From the NCBI RefSeq assembly GCF_007109405.1, contig NZ_VJOY01000009.1, positions 1-64,000 of the forward strand: 64,000 nucleotides of DNA. The letters are read 5' to 3'. Origin of the DNA: Pseudomonas mangiferae (GTDB taxonomy: Bacteria > Pseudomonadota > Gammaproteobacteria > Pseudomonadales > Pseudomonadaceae). The notes beneath the pieces are model-generated. The model was not told where the DNA came from. It did no database searches and saw only the letters and a list, made by a program, of their open reading frames with translations. This document shows positions 1 through 9,293 of this stretch, in pieces. Position 1 is the first letter of the stretch. Every line of letters begins with the position of its first letter. Made by a program: the position numbers and the translations under genes.

Positions 1-2
1 AG

Positions 3-212
3 GCCCTGTCGGTGGGCCAGGAGCTGGGCTGGGACGCGGCCAAGGTCAACGTCAACGGCGGCGCCATCGCCCTGGGCCACCCCATCGGGGCGTCCGGCTG
101 CCGGGTGCTGGTGAGCCTGCTCCACGAGATGATCCGCCGCGACGCGAAGAAGGGCCTGGCGACCCTGTGCATCGGCGGCGGCCAGGGCGTGGCCCTGGCC
201 ATCGAACGCTGA
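3..212 (+). CDS. Thiolase (acetyl-CoA acyltransferase), C-terminal end only
   Basis: The gene enters from the left edge, so only about the last 69 residues are visible. They contain the thiolase C-terminal signatures: [17 protein letters not shown], with the catalytic His in GHPIG, and CIGGGQG, with the catalytic Cys that activates the second acyl-CoA. Family members condense or cleave acyl-CoA in fatty-acid or PHB metabolism. The usual CIGGGMG is CIGGGQG here, a common variant. Which thiolase subtype this is cannot be decided from the tail. The stop is 47 bases before the next start. Confidence 0.9.
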   Translation, partial: ALSVGQELGWDAAKVNVNGGAIALGHPIGASGCRVLVSLLHEMIRRDAKKGLATLCIGGGQGVALAIER

Positions 213-259
213 GTCGCGGCCTGCTAGACTGCGCGGCCCTCCTGCCCGAGCTGCCGCGC

Positions 260-1276
260 ATGTCCACGCTCCACCAGGCGCTGCGCGCCGCCCTCCTCGC
301 CCGTCGCCCGCTGCTCGCCGAGCTGCATGGCCAGGGCACCGATTGCTACCGGCTGTTCCATGGCAGCCAGGAGGGCGCGCCGGGCCTGACCGTGGATCGC
401 TACGGCCGGCAACTGCTGGTGCAGAGCTTCCACCAGCCCCTGGAGCCGGACGACCTGGCCGGCGTGGCCAGCCTCTGCGACGAGGCGCTGGGCTTCGCCA
501 GCCTGCTGGTCTACAACGACCGCTCCCGGGGTAATTCCCGCATCGACCGGCGCGATCCGATCCATATGCCATCGGCAGACGCCCTGGCCGACTTGGTGGG
601 CCGGGAGTGGGGCCTGAACTACCGGGTGCGCGGCCGTCACCCCGGCCAGGACCCGCTGCTGTTCCTCGATCTGCGCAACGCCCGCGGCTGGGTGAAGCGG
701 CACAGCGCCGGCCGCCGAGTACTCAACCTGTTCGCCTACACCTGCGGCGTCGGCCTCTGTGCCGCCGCCGGCGGTGCCCAGGAGGTGTGGAACCTGGATT
801 TCGCCGAGGGCAACCTGGCGGTGGGCCGGGAGAACGCCCGCCTGAACCCCGACCTGCCGCCCATGCATTTCGTCCAGTCCGATTACTTCCCGGCGATCCG
901 CCAGCTGGCCGGGCTGCCCATCGCCCGCCGGCACGGGCAGAAGCTTCCTGCCTACCCGCGCCTGGAGCCGAGGGACTTCGACCTGGTGGTGCTGGACCCG
1001 CCGGCCTGGGCCAAGAGCGCCTTCGGCACCGTGGATCTGGCCCGGGACTACCAGAGCCTGCTCAAGCCGGCGCTGCTGTGCACGGCCGAGGGCGGCACCC
1101 TGGTTTGCTGCAACAACCTGGCGAAGGTGGACCTGGAGACTTGGCGCGAGCAGGTGCTGCGCTGCGCCGAGCGGCTCGGCCGCCCGGTACGGGACGTGCA
1201 GGTGCTGGCCCCGGCCGCCGATTTCCCCTCCCAGGACGGCCGCCCGCCCCTGAAGACCCTGGTCCTGCAGCTCTGA
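260..1276 (+). CDS. Class I SAM-dependent methyltransferase (RlmI-like)
   Basis: A 338-residue protein of the Rossmann-fold RNA-methyltransferase type. The N-terminal ~150 residues form a substrate-binding region with GLTVDRYG. The SAM site is at about residue 155 onward (LNLFAYTCGVGLCAAAGGA, then the acidic LDFAEGN). A DPPAW catalytic-type motif lies near residue 242, comparable to the DPP motif of the 23S rRNA m5C methyltransferase RlmI. The start at 260 was chosen over an upstream in-frame start at 167 because the latter would run into the thiolase gene. The target RNA or protein is not evident from sequence. Confidence 0.8.
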   Translation: MSTLHQALRAALLARRPLLAELHGQGTDCYRLFHGSQEGAPGLTVDRYGRQLLVQSFHQPLEPDDLAGVASLCDEALGFASLLVYNDRSRGNSRIDRRDPIHMPSADALADLVGREWGLNYRVRGRHPGQDPLLFLDLRNARGWVKRHSAGRRVLNLFAYTCGVGLCAAAGGAQEVWNLDFAEGNLAVGRENARLNPDLPPMHFVQSDYFPAIRQLAGLPIARRHGQKLPAYPRLEPRDFDLVVLDPPAWAKSAFGTVDLARDYQSLLKPALLCTAEGGTLVCCNNLAKVDLETWREQVLRCAERLGRPVRDVQVLAPAADFPSQDGRPPLKTLVLQL

Positions 1277-1346
1277 TGGCCCGGCGCCGCCTCGGCCGCT
1301 GACAGCGTGTCGGCGGCGGTGTAGGCTGCCGCCTTTCCCCTCTCGG

Positions 1347-1664
1347 ATGGCCGCCCCGGTGAAACTGTCGCTTCTCTTGAGCCTGCCGCTGTCGCTGGCG
1401 GCCTTTTCCGCCCAGGCCTCCTCGACCATGCGCTGCGAGAGCAGGCTGGTCAGCGTCGACGCCACCACCCAGGAAGTGGCCGCCAAGTGCGGCGCACCGG
1501 CCAGCCAGCAGTCCCTGGGCTTTCGCCAGGTGGTCGACTACTACGGCATGGTCAGCGACGTTCCGGTGGAGGAATGGGTGTACGGGCCGATGCGCGGTGG
1601 CATGACCTATTACCTGCGCTTCGAAGGCGGTCGCCTGGTCAACGTCGACAGCAAGCGCAACTGA
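1347..1664 (+). CDS. DUF2845-family periplasmic protein
   Basis: A 105-residue protein with a Sec signal peptide: a short basic start, a hydrophobic run LSLLLSLPLSLAAFSA, and cleavage likely after AQA. The mature part has two cysteines (MRCES and AAKCGAP) that may pair, and the tail pattern VEEWVYGP followed by YYLRFEGG, typical of DUF2845 proteins. A GTG at 1359 is an alternative start that gives a tighter signal peptide. Function is unknown. It sits 24 bases before the rhomboid gene on the same strand and may be co-transcribed with it. Confidence 0.75.
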   Translation: MAAPVKLSLLLSLPLSLAAFSAQASSTMRCESRLVSVDATTQEVAAKCGAPASQQSLGFRQVVDYYGMVSDVPVEEWVYGPMRGGMTYYLRFEGGRLVNVDSKRN

Positions 1665-1688
1665 TCCCGCCACGGAACACGCCCCCAT

Positions 1689-3125
1689 ATGGTCATCCTG
1701 CCCGCCGAGCAGGCGCTGGACTGGAAGCGCCCGCCTCTGGTCACCCTGCTGCTGATCCTGCTCAACACACTGATCTACCTGGGTTACCAGGGCGGCGACG
1801 CGCACCGCCTGGAAAGCGCGGTGCAGGCCTACCTGAACGCCGGCCTGCTGGACCGCGAACGGCCGCTGTACCAGGAACGCCCCGAGGCACCCGCCGGACG
1901 AGACATGCCGGCCCGCCTGCCCCGAGAGGCGCAGGCCGCCCTGATCCTCCAGGACCTGGCCTTCGAAGCGCGCCTGCATCGCGACCCGGGTTACCTGGCC
2001 GACCCCGCCTGGGGCCAGGCGCGGCAACGGGTGGAACAGGTGCGGGACACCCTCAGCGTGTTCCGCTTCGGCTTCATCCCGGCCCGCTTCACCCTGCAGG
2101 GGCTGTTCGGCGCGATGTTCCTCCACGGCAGCTTCGACCACCTGCTGGGCAACATGGTGTTCCTGTTCGTCTGCGGCTTCGCGGTAGAGTTGGCCCTGGG
2201 CCGCTGGACCTACCTGGCGCTGTACCTGGGAGGCGGCCTGGCCTCGCACCTGCTGTGGTGGCTGTGCGATCCCTCCTGGCTGCCGGGCATCGGCGCGTCC
2301 GGCGCGGTGGCCGGGGTGATGGGCATGTACCTGGGCCTGTACCGGCTGCGGCGTATCCGCTTCTTCTGCTGGCTGGGGCCGATGATCGGCTACTTCCGGG
2401 CGCCGGCGCTATGGATTCTCCCGGTGTGGATGGGCAAGGAGCTGTACGGGCTGCTGCGAGCGGCGGATCACGTCAACTACTACGCGCACCTGGGCGGCCT
2501 GGCCTTCGGTTGCCTGGCGGTACTGGCCCTGCGCGGCAGCGGCCGCCAGCGGGTGGATGACGCCTACCTGGAGAAGGTCGACCCGGATGCCGCGTTCAAG
2601 CGTGAACTGGCCGGCCTCGACGGGCTGATCGGCACGTTCGAACTGGATCGCGCCACCGAGCGCGGCACTGCCCTGCTGGAACGCTATCCCCATCGCCTGC
2701 CACTGCTGGAGCGTCTGTACGGAGTCGCCAAGGGTCGGGGCGATCGTGTGCTGATGGGCACCGTGCTGAAGCAGGTGTTCGCACTGGCGCCCAGCGAGGG
2801 AGCGACGCTTCTGCGCCGCCTGGCGGATGATGGCGACGGTTCTCAGCAGGCGCTGGCGCGACACCCGGCCATCCAGCAACGACTGTTGCCCGCGCTCCTG
2901 CGTCTGGAGGACACCACCCGGGCGCTTTCCGTCTGGCGGCGGCTGGCGAAGCAGCAGCAGTTACCTGCAGACATGCCTCAACTGACCTTGCGCCTGGCGC
3001 GCCAGCTGGCGCAGCGGCAAGACGCACGCAGTGTAGCGGAGTTGAATCAATCCATGCGCACCCACTGTCCCGACAGCGAAGCGGCCAACCAGGTGGCGAT
3101 TCTCCACCAGCACCTGTCGGGATGA
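1689..3125 (+). CDS. Rhomboid-family intramembrane serine protease with C-terminal extension
   Basis: A 478-residue inner-membrane protein. TM1 is at about residues 16-34, followed by an unusual ~95-residue soluble insert before the rhomboid core. The core shows HGSFDHLLGN (HxxxN oxyanion helper, His151/Asn155), GIGASGAVAG with nucleophile Ser204, and HVNYYAHLGG with the general base His267. Rhomboids cleave transmembrane helices of substrate proteins. Residues ~290-478 form a soluble, helix-rich tail resembling repeat-type scaffolds. Both catalytic residues are present, so activity is expected; the substrate is unknown. A strong terminator follows. Confidence 0.88.
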   Translation: MVILPAEQALDWKRPPLVTLLLILLNTLIYLGYQGGDAHRLESAVQAYLNAGLLDRERPLYQERPEAPAGRDMPARLPREAQAALILQDLAFEARLHRDPGYLADPAWGQARQRVEQVRDTLSVFRFGFIPARFTLQGLFGAMFLHGSFDHLLGNMVFLFVCGFAVELALGRWTYLALYLGGGLASHLLWWLCDPSWLPGIGASGAVAGVMGMYLGLYRLRRIRFFCWLGPMIGYFRAPALWILPVWMGKELYGLLRAADHVNYYAHLGGLAFGCLAVLALRGSGRQRVDDAYLEKVDPDAAFKRELAGLDGLIGTFELDRATERGTALLERYPHRLPLLERLYGVAKGRGDRVLMGTVLKQVFALAPSEGATLLRRLADDGDGSQQALARHPAIQQRLLPALLRLEDTTRALSVWRRLAKQQQLPADMPQLTLRLARQLAQRQDARSVAELNQSMRTHCPDSEAANQVAILHQHLSG

Positions 3126-3145
3126 CGTCTAGCTCCTGAATGTAA

Positions 3146-3174
3146 AAAGCCCCGGCGATCCTGGCCGGGGCTTT
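3146..3174 (+). terminator. Intrinsic terminator after the rhomboid gene
   Basis: An 11-bp perfect stem (AAAGCCCCGGC / GCCGGGGCTTT) with a 7-base loop lies 20 bases after the rhomboid stop. The flanking A and T runs let it work on either strand, so it can also stop transcription of the converging csbD-type gene. Confidence 0.85.
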
Positions 3175-3219
3175 CGTGCGGGGTCGGCGTCCTGCCGGTC
3201 CATCATTTCGGCAACACGC

Positions 3220-3417
3220 TCAGAGTGTGCTGCTGAAATTCCGGACTTCTTCCTTGGCCTTGTCCTTGGTCCAGCCGTAACGCTCCTGAAGCTTGCCTTC
3301 CAGATAGTCGGTGTGACCTTCGGCCACGTCGAGATCATCGTTGGTCAGGTCTCCCCAGCGTTCCTTCATCTTGCCGGTGAGCTGCTTCCATTTACCTTTG
3401 ATCACATCGGAATTCAT
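3220..3417 (-). CDS. CsbD family stress protein
   Basis: A 65-residue, highly charged protein with the CsbD layout: [17 protein letters not shown], then [19 protein letters not shown]. The family is a small general-stress group whose members accumulate in stationary or osmotic stress; the biochemical role is unknown. The start at 3417 is supported by a GGAGAAG ribosome-binding site just upstream; an in-frame start at 3444 has no such support. It lies next to a BON-domain gene on the same strand, a second envelope-stress type protein. Confidence 0.88.
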   Translation of the reverse strand: MNSDVIKGKWKQLTGKMKERWGDLTNDDLDVAEGHTDYLEGKLQERYGWTKDKAKEEVRNFSSTL

Positions 3418-3529
3418 CGTGTCTTCTCCGTTATCCGCGTTCACGGGCCGCCCTATCCACGGGCTTAGCCTCCTTGAAAAACGCGCTGGGCAGTAGCAGC
3501 GATTCCCGGCTCAGCGCGTTTGCAGCGAA

Positions 3530-3886
3530 TCAGTCAGCGGACTTCAGGCCATCGGCGGAAACGGCTTTCACGCCTTTGATGGTCTTGGTCTTGGCAACGG
3601 CCAGTTCGCGCTGAGCGTCGGTGGCCACGGTGCCGGACAGGGAAACCACGCCTTTGTTGGTCTCGACCTTGATGTCCAGGGCGCTAAGGTCTTTCTCGGC
3701 CAGGAAAGTGGATTTCACTTTGCTGGTGATCCAGGTGTCGGACACAGCTTCTTCAGTCTTGTCGACGGTGTTGGCGGCGACAACCATGGGCGCCTGGGTG
3801 TTCTGTTGAGCAGCGAACGCGCCGTTGGCGGAAAGGGTCAGGGCAGCGGCAGTCGCAAGGGCAAAGATGTTGAAGGTCTTAGTCAT
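3530..3886 (-). CDS. BON domain periplasmic protein (OsmY-like)
   Basis: A 118-residue secreted protein. Residues 1-25 are a signal peptide ending AFA. One BON domain follows at about residues 48-116 (ITSKVKSTFLAEKDLSALDIKVETN, then GVVSLSGTV and AQRELAVAKT). BON domains bind phospholipid, and OsmY-type proteins act in the periplasm under osmotic or envelope stress. The start with an AGGAG-type ribosome-binding site at 3886 was chosen over a longer frame to 4033. A long inverted repeat 140-185 bases upstream may hold its operator sites. Confidence 0.85.
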   Translation of the reverse strand: MTKTFNIFALATAAALTLSANGAFAAQQNTQAPMVVAANTVDKTEEAVSDTWITSKVKSTFLAEKDLSALDIKVETNKGVVSLSGTVATDAQRELAVAKTKTIKGVKAVSADGLKSAD

Positions 3887-4026
3887 GGTCGTACTCCTGT
3901 GATGTCCTAAGTGCTGCGCCGTCTGGCGGCAGGCTCCCCGGTATGATCGCAAGCGGTGTGCCAGACTCGGTTTAGAAATAAATCCTTTTAAATCAATAGC
4001 TTGAAATCGAACTAGCGTTTTACTTT

Positions 4027-4072
4027 CGTGCAACTTGCATGTTCACGAGGTAAATCGCATGCAAGTTGCACG
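4027..4072. repeat. 15-bp inverted repeat built from two palindromic TGCAA-S-TTGCA sites
   Basis: CGTGCAACTTGCATG at 4027-4041 is repeated in exact inverse at 4058-4072 with a 16-base spacer. Each arm is itself an 11-bp palindrome (TGCAA-C-TTGCA and TGCAA-G-TTGCA) with centres 31 bp apart, about three helical turns. There is no T tract on either side, so a terminator is unlikely. It looks like a paired repressor or activator site between the BON gene and the end of the zinc-ribbon gene. Confidence 0.7.
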
Positions 4073-4078
4073 CTGTAA

Positions 4079-5488
4079 TCAGGTTTCAGGGGCCAAGCGC
4101 GTCAGCAGCGCTTCCAGCTGACGCGCCTCTGGGGACTGGACGTTGCGCGGGTAGCGCGCCTGGACAAATGCGAGCAGCTTGCGCGCCTGCTCCACGTCCC
4201 CCGGGCCTTCCGCTAATAGGCGCGCGGCCAATAGGTAAGCGCGGGCCAGGAATGGATAGTCCGGGGCGCGCCGGTGCAGGTTGCGCAGCAGGCTGAGGGC
4301 CTCGCGGTGCTTGTGCCGCTCGCTCAGGGACACCGCCAGCGCCTCGCAAACCGCCGGGTCGTCCGGCAGGTAGTCGGCCTGCAGCGCCCGGCCATTGAGG
4401 AAGGCAGTGGCCGCCTGGGCGGGGTTTGCACGTACCGCCAGGGGCAGGTAGTGAGCCAGGTGGCGCAGGCAACGCTCCCGGGCCCGCAGGGCGAAGAGCA
4501 GGCGATGGAAGCGCTCGTTGAGCTGAAAGTCCTCCGGGGTCCGCTCCAGCGCACTGGCCAGCGTGTCCAGCGCACTGTCGCCCTGCCCTTCCTTCAGCCG
4601 TACTTCCGCCTCGATTAGCGCCACCCGCCGCCGCCATTCGGCCTCCGGGTAGGCATCTGCCCCGTCTTCGGTGGCGACGATGTAGCCCAGCGGGCCCTGG
4701 TACTGGAACACGGCATAGCCCATCAGGGCGCACATCACCACGCTGAAATAGCCGGAGAAGAACAGCATCACCGGCAGCAGCACCGCCTTGGGCACCCCCT
4801 CGCCGAGGAAGAAGGCGAGGTAGGCCGGGGATTGCCAGAGGGCGAAGAGAAAGGCGAAGAGGATCAGGTAGCGCCAGCCCATGGCACCGATCACCTGCCC
4901 TACCTGCACGGGGCTCAGGGCCGCCGACAGCTCCTTGTCCAGGGCCAGGCGGATGATACTGGCGGGAAGCACCAGCATGATCGCCAGGTCCACGAGCAAG
5001 TACAGGGTCTCGCTGCCCCGCGCCAGCCACAGGGGGATGGCGGCGACGAGCAGCACCACCAGTTGCTTGAAGAACAGGCTGTAGCCCTCGCCGAAAAAGG
5101 CGCTGGTCAGGCTCGGGGCCCGGCTTTCCGCCTGGCTGCAGGCTTCGATCACGCCGTACAGGTACTTGGTGGCCAGGCTGAACAGCAGGAACCACAGCAG
5201 CAGCGAAGACGGCATGAACATCCCGGCCAGCGCCAGCACGGCACACAAACTCAGGGGTCCGGGTTGCAGGCCGTAGCGGAAGAAGCTTGGCAGGCGCTCC
5301 CAGAATGGCTGCGCGCTGTTTGCCGCGCCGAGGAAGGTCAGCTCGCGCCGACACAGTGGGCAACCGGGCGTCTGATCGGGCGCGTCGGCATTCAGCGGCA
5401 CGCAGCAGTCGCCGTATGGCCGCCGGCAGGGTGCGCAGTGCCAGGTAGCCGGCTCGGCAGGGTGATAGTGGCAGTGAGTGATATCCAT
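4079..5488 (-). CDS. Zinc-ribbon, multi-pass membrane protein with TPR-like tail
   Basis: A 469-residue protein. Residues 1-50 carry paired Cys/His motifs (CHYH, CAPC, CPLCRREL), a B-box or zinc-ribbon-like module. Residues ~75-270 contain about five to six hydrophobic helices. Residues ~290-469 are helix repeats of TPR character (WRRRVALIEAEVRLKEG, YPFLARAYLLAARLLAEG). The start at 5488 places MDITHCHYHP first. Homologues are common in Pseudomonas and annotated only by domain; no role is established. A membrane scaffold function is a guess from the architecture. Confidence 0.75.
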   Translation of the reverse strand: MDITHCHYHPAEPATWHCAPCRRPYGDCCVPLNADAPDQTPGCPLCRRELTFLGAANSAQPFWERLPSFFRYGLQPGPLSLCAVLALAGMFMPSSLLLWFLLFSLATKYLYGVIEACSQAESRAPSLTSAFFGEGYSLFFKQLVVLLVAAIPLWLARGSETLYLLVDLAIMLVLPASIIRLALDKELSAALSPVQVGQVIGAMGWRYLILFAFLFALWQSPAYLAFFLGEGVPKAVLLPVMLFFSGYFSVVMCALMGYAVFQYQGPLGYIVATEDGADAYPEAEWRRRVALIEAEVRLKEGQGDSALDTLASALERTPEDFQLNERFHRLLFALRARERCLRHLAHYLPLAVRANPAQAATAFLNGRALQADYLPDDPAVCEALAVSLSERHKHREALSLLRNLHRRAPDYPFLARAYLLAARLLAEGPGDVEQARKLLAFVQARYPRNVQSPEARQLEALLTRLAPET

Positions 5489-5620
5489 GACCGGGGGTAT
5501 CCAGGGCGAACGCGACGAGCGGGCCGGCGGCCCGGGGCGATGGTACGTCACGCGGCGGGGGGACCGCGCGAGGCACCGCCGGAACCGCCGATCCGCGGCA
5601 CGAACGGCAGTCCCGCGGGC

Positions 5621-5649
5621 AAAAAAAGAGGGCCCCCGCAGGGGCCCTC
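5621..5649 (-). terminator. Intrinsic terminator of pnp
   Basis: A 9-bp GC-rich stem GAGGGCCCC / GGGGCCCTC (5628-5636 with 5641-5649) is followed on the minus strand by a run of seven T. It lies 21 bases after the pnp stop. Confidence 0.9.
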
Positions 5650-5669
5650 CTTGTACGACCGTCGAGGGA

Positions 5670-7775
5670 TCAGACGCCGGAGCTTTCCGCGGCGGCGACG
5701 TCCTTGATGGAGAGCTTGATGCGGCCGCGGTTGTCCACGTCCAGCACCAGGACCTTCACTTCCTGGCCTTCCTTGAGCACGTCGGTGACCTTCTCGATGC
5801 GTTGGTCGCTGATCTGCGAGATGTGCACCAGGCCGTCCTTGCCCGGCAGGATGTTGACGAACGCGCCGAAGTCGACGATCCGCTCCACCTTGCCGACGTA
5901 GATCTTGCCGACCTCGGCTTCGGCGGTGATGCCCAGCACGCGCTGGCGGGCCGCCTCGGCCGCTTCCTTGGTCTCGCCGAAGATCTTGATGCTGCCGTCG
6001 TCCTCGATGTCGATGGACGCCTTGGTCTCTTCGCAGATGGAGCGGATGGTGGCGCCACCCTTGCCGATGACGTCGCGGATCTTGTCCTGATCGATGCGCA
6101 TGGCCAGCATGGTCGGGGCGTTTTCCGACAGCTCGCTGCGGGACTGGGCGATCACCTGGTTCATCTGGCCGAGGATATTCAGACGCGCGTCCAGGGCCTG
6201 GTTCAGCGCGATCTCCATGATCTCTTCGGTGATGCCGTTGATCTTGATGTCCATCTGCAGCGCGGTGACGCCCTTGGCGGTACCGGCCACCTTGAAGTCC
6301 ATGTCGCCCAGGTGGTCTTCGTCACCGAGGATATCGGTGAGGACGGCGAACTTCTCGCCTTCCTTGACCAGGCCCATGGCGATACCGGCCACCGGCGCTT
6401 TCATCGGCACGCCGGCGTCCATCAGTGCGAGGGACGCGCCGCACACCGAGGCCATGGAGCTGGAGCCGTTGGACTCGGTGATCTCCGACACCACGCGAAC
6501 GGTGTAGGGGAATTCGTCGCCGGTCGGCAGCATCGCCTGCACGCCACGACGGGCCAGGCGGCCGTGGCCGATTTCGCGGCGACCGGCGCTGCCCATGCGG
6601 CCGCACTCGCCCACCGAGAACGGCGGGAAGTTGTAGTGCAGCATGAAGCCGTCTTTCTTCTCGCCTTCGAGGGTATCCAGCAGTTGCGCGTCGCGGGCGG
6701 TGCCCAGGGTGGCGACCACCAGGGCCTGGGTTTCGCCGCGGGTGAACAGCGCGGAACCGTGAGTCTTGGGCAGCACGCCGACTTCGATCTTCAGCGGGCG
6801 CACGGTGCGGGTGTCACGGCCGTCGATGCGCGACTTGCCGTTGACGATGTTTTCGCGAACGGTGCGGTACTCGATCTCGCCGAAGGCGTCCTTCACCTCG
6901 GCCAGGCTCGGCAGCCCTTCCGGGTTGGCGAACTTGGCGACCACCTGCTCGCGCAGCTCGTCCAGGCGGCCGTAGCGCTCATGCTTGAGAGTGATGGTGT
7001 AGGCCTGGGAAATGGCCTCGCCGAACTCGCTCTTGATGGAGGACAGCAGCGCGGTGTTCTCGGCCGGCGCGCTCCAGTTCCAGGTCGGCTTGCCGGCTTC
7101 GGCGGCGAGTTCCTTGACGGCCTTGATCACCACCTGGAATTCATCGTGGGCGAACAGCACGGCGCCCAGCATCTGGTCTTCGGTGAGCTCCTTGGCTTCC
7201 GATTCCACCATCAGCACGGCGGTCTCGGTACCGGCCACGACCATGTCCAGGCTGGAGGCCTTGAGCTGTTCGTAGGTGGGGTTGAGCAGGTAGCCGGTGC
7301 TCTCGTGGAAGGCAACGCGGGCAGCGCCGATGGGGCCTTCGAAGGGAATGCCGGAGATGGCCAGGGCGGCCGAGGTGCCGATCATGGCGGCGATGTCCGG
7401 ATCGGTCTTCTTGCTGGTGGACAGCACGGTGCAGACCACCTGCACTTCATTCATGAAGCCGGACGGGAACAGCGGGCGGATCGGGCGATCGATCAGGCGG
7501 GATGTCAGGGTTTCCTTCTCGGAAGGACGGCCCTCGCGCTTGAAGAAACCGCCGGGGATGCGGCCGGCGGCGTAGGTTTTTTCCTGGTAGTGCACGGACA
7601 GGGGGAAGAAGCCCTTGCCCGGGTCGGCCTGCTTGGCGCCGACCACGGTGACCAGCACGCTGACGTCGTTGTCGACGCTGACCAGCACGGCGCCGGATGC
7701 CTGGCGGGCGATGCGGCCCGTCTCGAGGGTGACCGTCGACTGGCCGAACTGGAATTTCTTGATGACCGGGTTCAC
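5670..7775 (-). CDS. pnp: Polyribonucleotide nucleotidyltransferase (PNPase)
   Basis: A 701-residue 3'-5' phosphorolytic exoribonuclease and degradosome component. It has two RNase PH-like domains (residues ~10-145 and ~310-550, with [20 protein letters not shown] in the catalytic second copy), a KH domain ([23 protein letters not shown]) and a C-terminal S1 domain ([34 protein letters not shown]). Full length matches the family. It follows rpsO in the conserved rpsO-pnp order. The 173-base gap between them holds two RNA hairpins of the type RNase III processes, which in E. coli mediates PNPase autocontrol. Confidence 0.98.
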   Translation of the reverse strand: MNPVIKKFQFGQSTVTLETGRIARQASGAVLVSVDNDVSVLVTVVGAKQADPGKGFFPLSVHYQEKTYAAGRIPGGFFKREGRPSEKETLTSRLIDRPIRPLFPSGFMNEVQVVCTVLSTSKKTDPDIAAMIGTSAALAISGIPFEGPIGAARVAFHESTGYLLNPTYEQLKASSLDMVVAGTETAVLMVESEAKELTEDQMLGAVLFAHDEFQVVIKAVKELAAEAGKPTWNWSAPAENTALLSSIKSEFGEAISQAYTITLKHERYGRLDELREQVVAKFANPEGLPSLAEVKDAFGEIEYRTVRENIVNGKSRIDGRDTRTVRPLKIEVGVLPKTHGSALFTRGETQALVVATLGTARDAQLLDTLEGEKKDGFMLHYNFPPFSVGECGRMGSAGRREIGHGRLARRGVQAMLPTGDEFPYTVRVVSEITESNGSSSMASVCGASLALMDAGVPMKAPVAGIAMGLVKEGEKFAVLTDILGDEDHLGDMDFKVAGTAKGVTALQMDIKINGITEEIMEIALNQALDARLNILGQMNQVIAQSRSELSENAPTMLAMRIDQDKIRDVIGKGGATIRSICEETKASIDIEDDGSIKIFGETKEAAEAARQRVLGITAEAEVGKIYVGKVERIVDFGAFVNILPGKDGLVHISQISDQRIEKVTDVLKEGQEVKVLVLDVDNRGRIKLSIKDVAAAESSGV

Positions 7776-7811
7776 GGTGTCTTTACCTTCTCTGTTGCCT
7801 TGGGGAAATGG

Positions 7812-7920
7812 TCAGGAACGCGGGTATCGGACCCGGGCCTATTCCTGAAAAGCTCGAAGCTGGCAGCCCGACGCGGGGAACCGGTACTTGACCGACTCTC
7901 CGCTCCGAACTGCCAGCTTC
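7812..7920 (-). promoter_or_regulatory. Two hairpins in the rpsO-pnp intergenic RNA
   Basis: Read on the minus strand, GAAGCTGGCAG (7856-7866) pairs with CTGCCAGCTTC (7910-7920) around a 43-base loop. A second element, TCAGGAA (7812-7818) with TTCCTGA (7842-7848), encloses an inner CGGGT/ACCCG stem and lies 37 bases before pnp. Their position fits the RNase III-cleaved leader that controls pnp in E. coli; that they do this here is inference. Confidence 0.55.
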
Positions 7921-7948
7921 TCGCTTCAAGCGGCGTGGCGCGAGCGTC

Positions 7949-8218
7949 TTAGCGACGCAGGCCCAGACGGCCGATGAGGGCGCTGTAACGAGTGGTGTCC
8001 TTACCCTTGAGGTAATCCAGCAGCTTGCGGCGCTGGTTGACCATACGGATCAGGCCGCGGCGGGAATGGTGATCCTTGCCGTTGGCCTTGAAGTGATCCT
8101 GCAGCTTGTTGATGTTGGCGGACAGCAGTGCAACCTGCACTTCCGGGGAACCGGTGTCGCCTTCGGCTTGCTTGTACTCGTTGACGATCTGGGCTTTTTC
8201 TTGAGCGCTGAGTGCCAT
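7949..8218 (-). CDS. rpsO: 30S ribosomal protein S15
   Basis: The 89-residue S15 has the family length and signature ([20 protein letters not shown], then [22 protein letters not shown]). It binds 16S rRNA helices 20-22 early in small-subunit assembly. It lies between truB and pnp, its usual place in gammaproteobacteria. Confidence 0.98.
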   Translation of the reverse strand: MALSAQEKAQIVNEYKQAEGDTGSPEVQVALLSANINKLQDHFKANGKDHHSRRGLIRMVNQRRKLLDYLKGKDTTRYSALIGRLGLRR

Positions 8219-8372
8219 GGTGGCTTTCCTCTATCGAACAGGCCAGGAATCGCTTCCCGTGTTTGGAGAAGAGGTATGACCGTGCCTGCCGACAGCCACC
8301 CTCGTAGCGCGATCCGCGCACCTGCGCGGACCTGCATTCACTGATCGTTGCCGACCGAATTCGTTGTATACC

Positions 8373-9290
8373 TTACTGCGCCCGAATCAGGCGCTTGGGC
8401 GCGACGAGCCCATCCTCGCTGACCTCGCCGATGCCGATGAAGCGGCCTTCATGGTCCTGCACCCGCACCATGCCGAAGCGCGGTGCATCCGGTGCGCGGA
8501 CCGGCTGGCCGTGCAGCCAGTAGTAGGCGCTGTGTTCGGAGAAGCGCAGCAGGGGCCAGTGCTCCAGGCCGCTGTCCACCGGCAGCAGGAACGGGTCCAG
8601 TGCCTCGCAGCCGCCTTCCGCATGGGCCTGCTCCAGAGCCTCGAGGCTCACCGAGCGCGCGATCCCAAAGGGACCGGCCTGCACCCGGCGCAGCTCCGCG
8701 ACGTGGGCGCCGCAACCGAGTAGCGCGCCGAGGTCCTCCACCAGGGTCCGGATGTAGGTCCCCTTGCTGCAGGCCACGGCCAGCCTGGCCTGGGTCTCGT
8801 CCCAGGCCAGCAGTTCCAGGCGCGCAATAGTAACAGAACGCGGCGCCCGCTCCACTACTTCGCCGGCGCGTGCCAGCTTGTACAGCGGCTGCCCGTCCTT
8901 CTTCAGCGCCGAGTACATCGGCGGCACCTGCTGGATCTCGCCGCGGAAACGCGGCAGCAGCGCCTCCAGGTCTTCACGACCGACGGTCACCGGGCGCCGC
9001 TCCAATATCTCGCCCTCAGCATCGCCGGTGGCGGTGGTGACACCGAGCTGCATCAGGGTCTCGTAGGCCTTGTCCGCGTCCAGCAGGTACTGGGAGAACT
9101 TGGTCGCCTCGCCGAAGCACAGCGGCAGCACGCCGGTGGCCAGGGGATCGAGGCTGCCGGTGTGGCCAGCCTTCTCCGCGTTCAGCAGCCAGCGCACCTT
9201 CTGCAAGGCCGCGTTGGAGGTCAGTCCCCGGGGCTTGTCCAGCAGCAGCAGGCCATTCACCGGGCGACGAATGCGTTTTACCTGGGCCAC
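8373..9290 (-). CDS. truB: tRNA pseudouridine-55 synthase
   Basis: A 305-residue enzyme that makes pseudouridine 55 in the T-loop of tRNAs. The catalytic Asp lies in [16 protein letters not shown] near residue 48. [12 protein letters not shown] and the C-terminal PUA-like domain ([13 protein letters not shown]) are also present. Only 3 bases separate its start from the rbfA stop, indicating co-transcription with infB-rbfA. Confidence 0.97.
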   Translation of the reverse strand: MAQVKRIRRPVNGLLLLDKPRGLTSNAALQKVRWLLNAEKAGHTGSLDPLATGVLPLCFGEATKFSQYLLDADKAYETLMQLGVTTATGDAEGEILERRPVTVGREDLEALLPRFRGEIQQVPPMYSALKKDGQPLYKLARAGEVVERAPRSVTIARLELLAWDETQARLAVACSKGTYIRTLVEDLGALLGCGAHVAELRRVQAGPFGIARSVSLEALEQAHAEGGCEALDPFLLPVDSGLEHWPLLRFSEHSAYYWLHGQPVRAPDAPRFGMVRVQDHEGRFIGIGEVSEDGLVAPKRLIRAQ

Positions 9291-9293
9291 GGA

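Noticed and set aside
4079-4081. Reading the 4027-4072 inverted repeat as the terminator of the zinc-ribbon gene
   Set aside because: The stem is AT/GC mixed with a 16-base loop and is not followed by a T run on either strand.
5478-7952. An 824-codon open frame on the plus strand opposite pnp
   Set aside because: It spans the pnp gene, its terminator and its leader, has low-complexity composition and no domain; it is a shadow of pnp.
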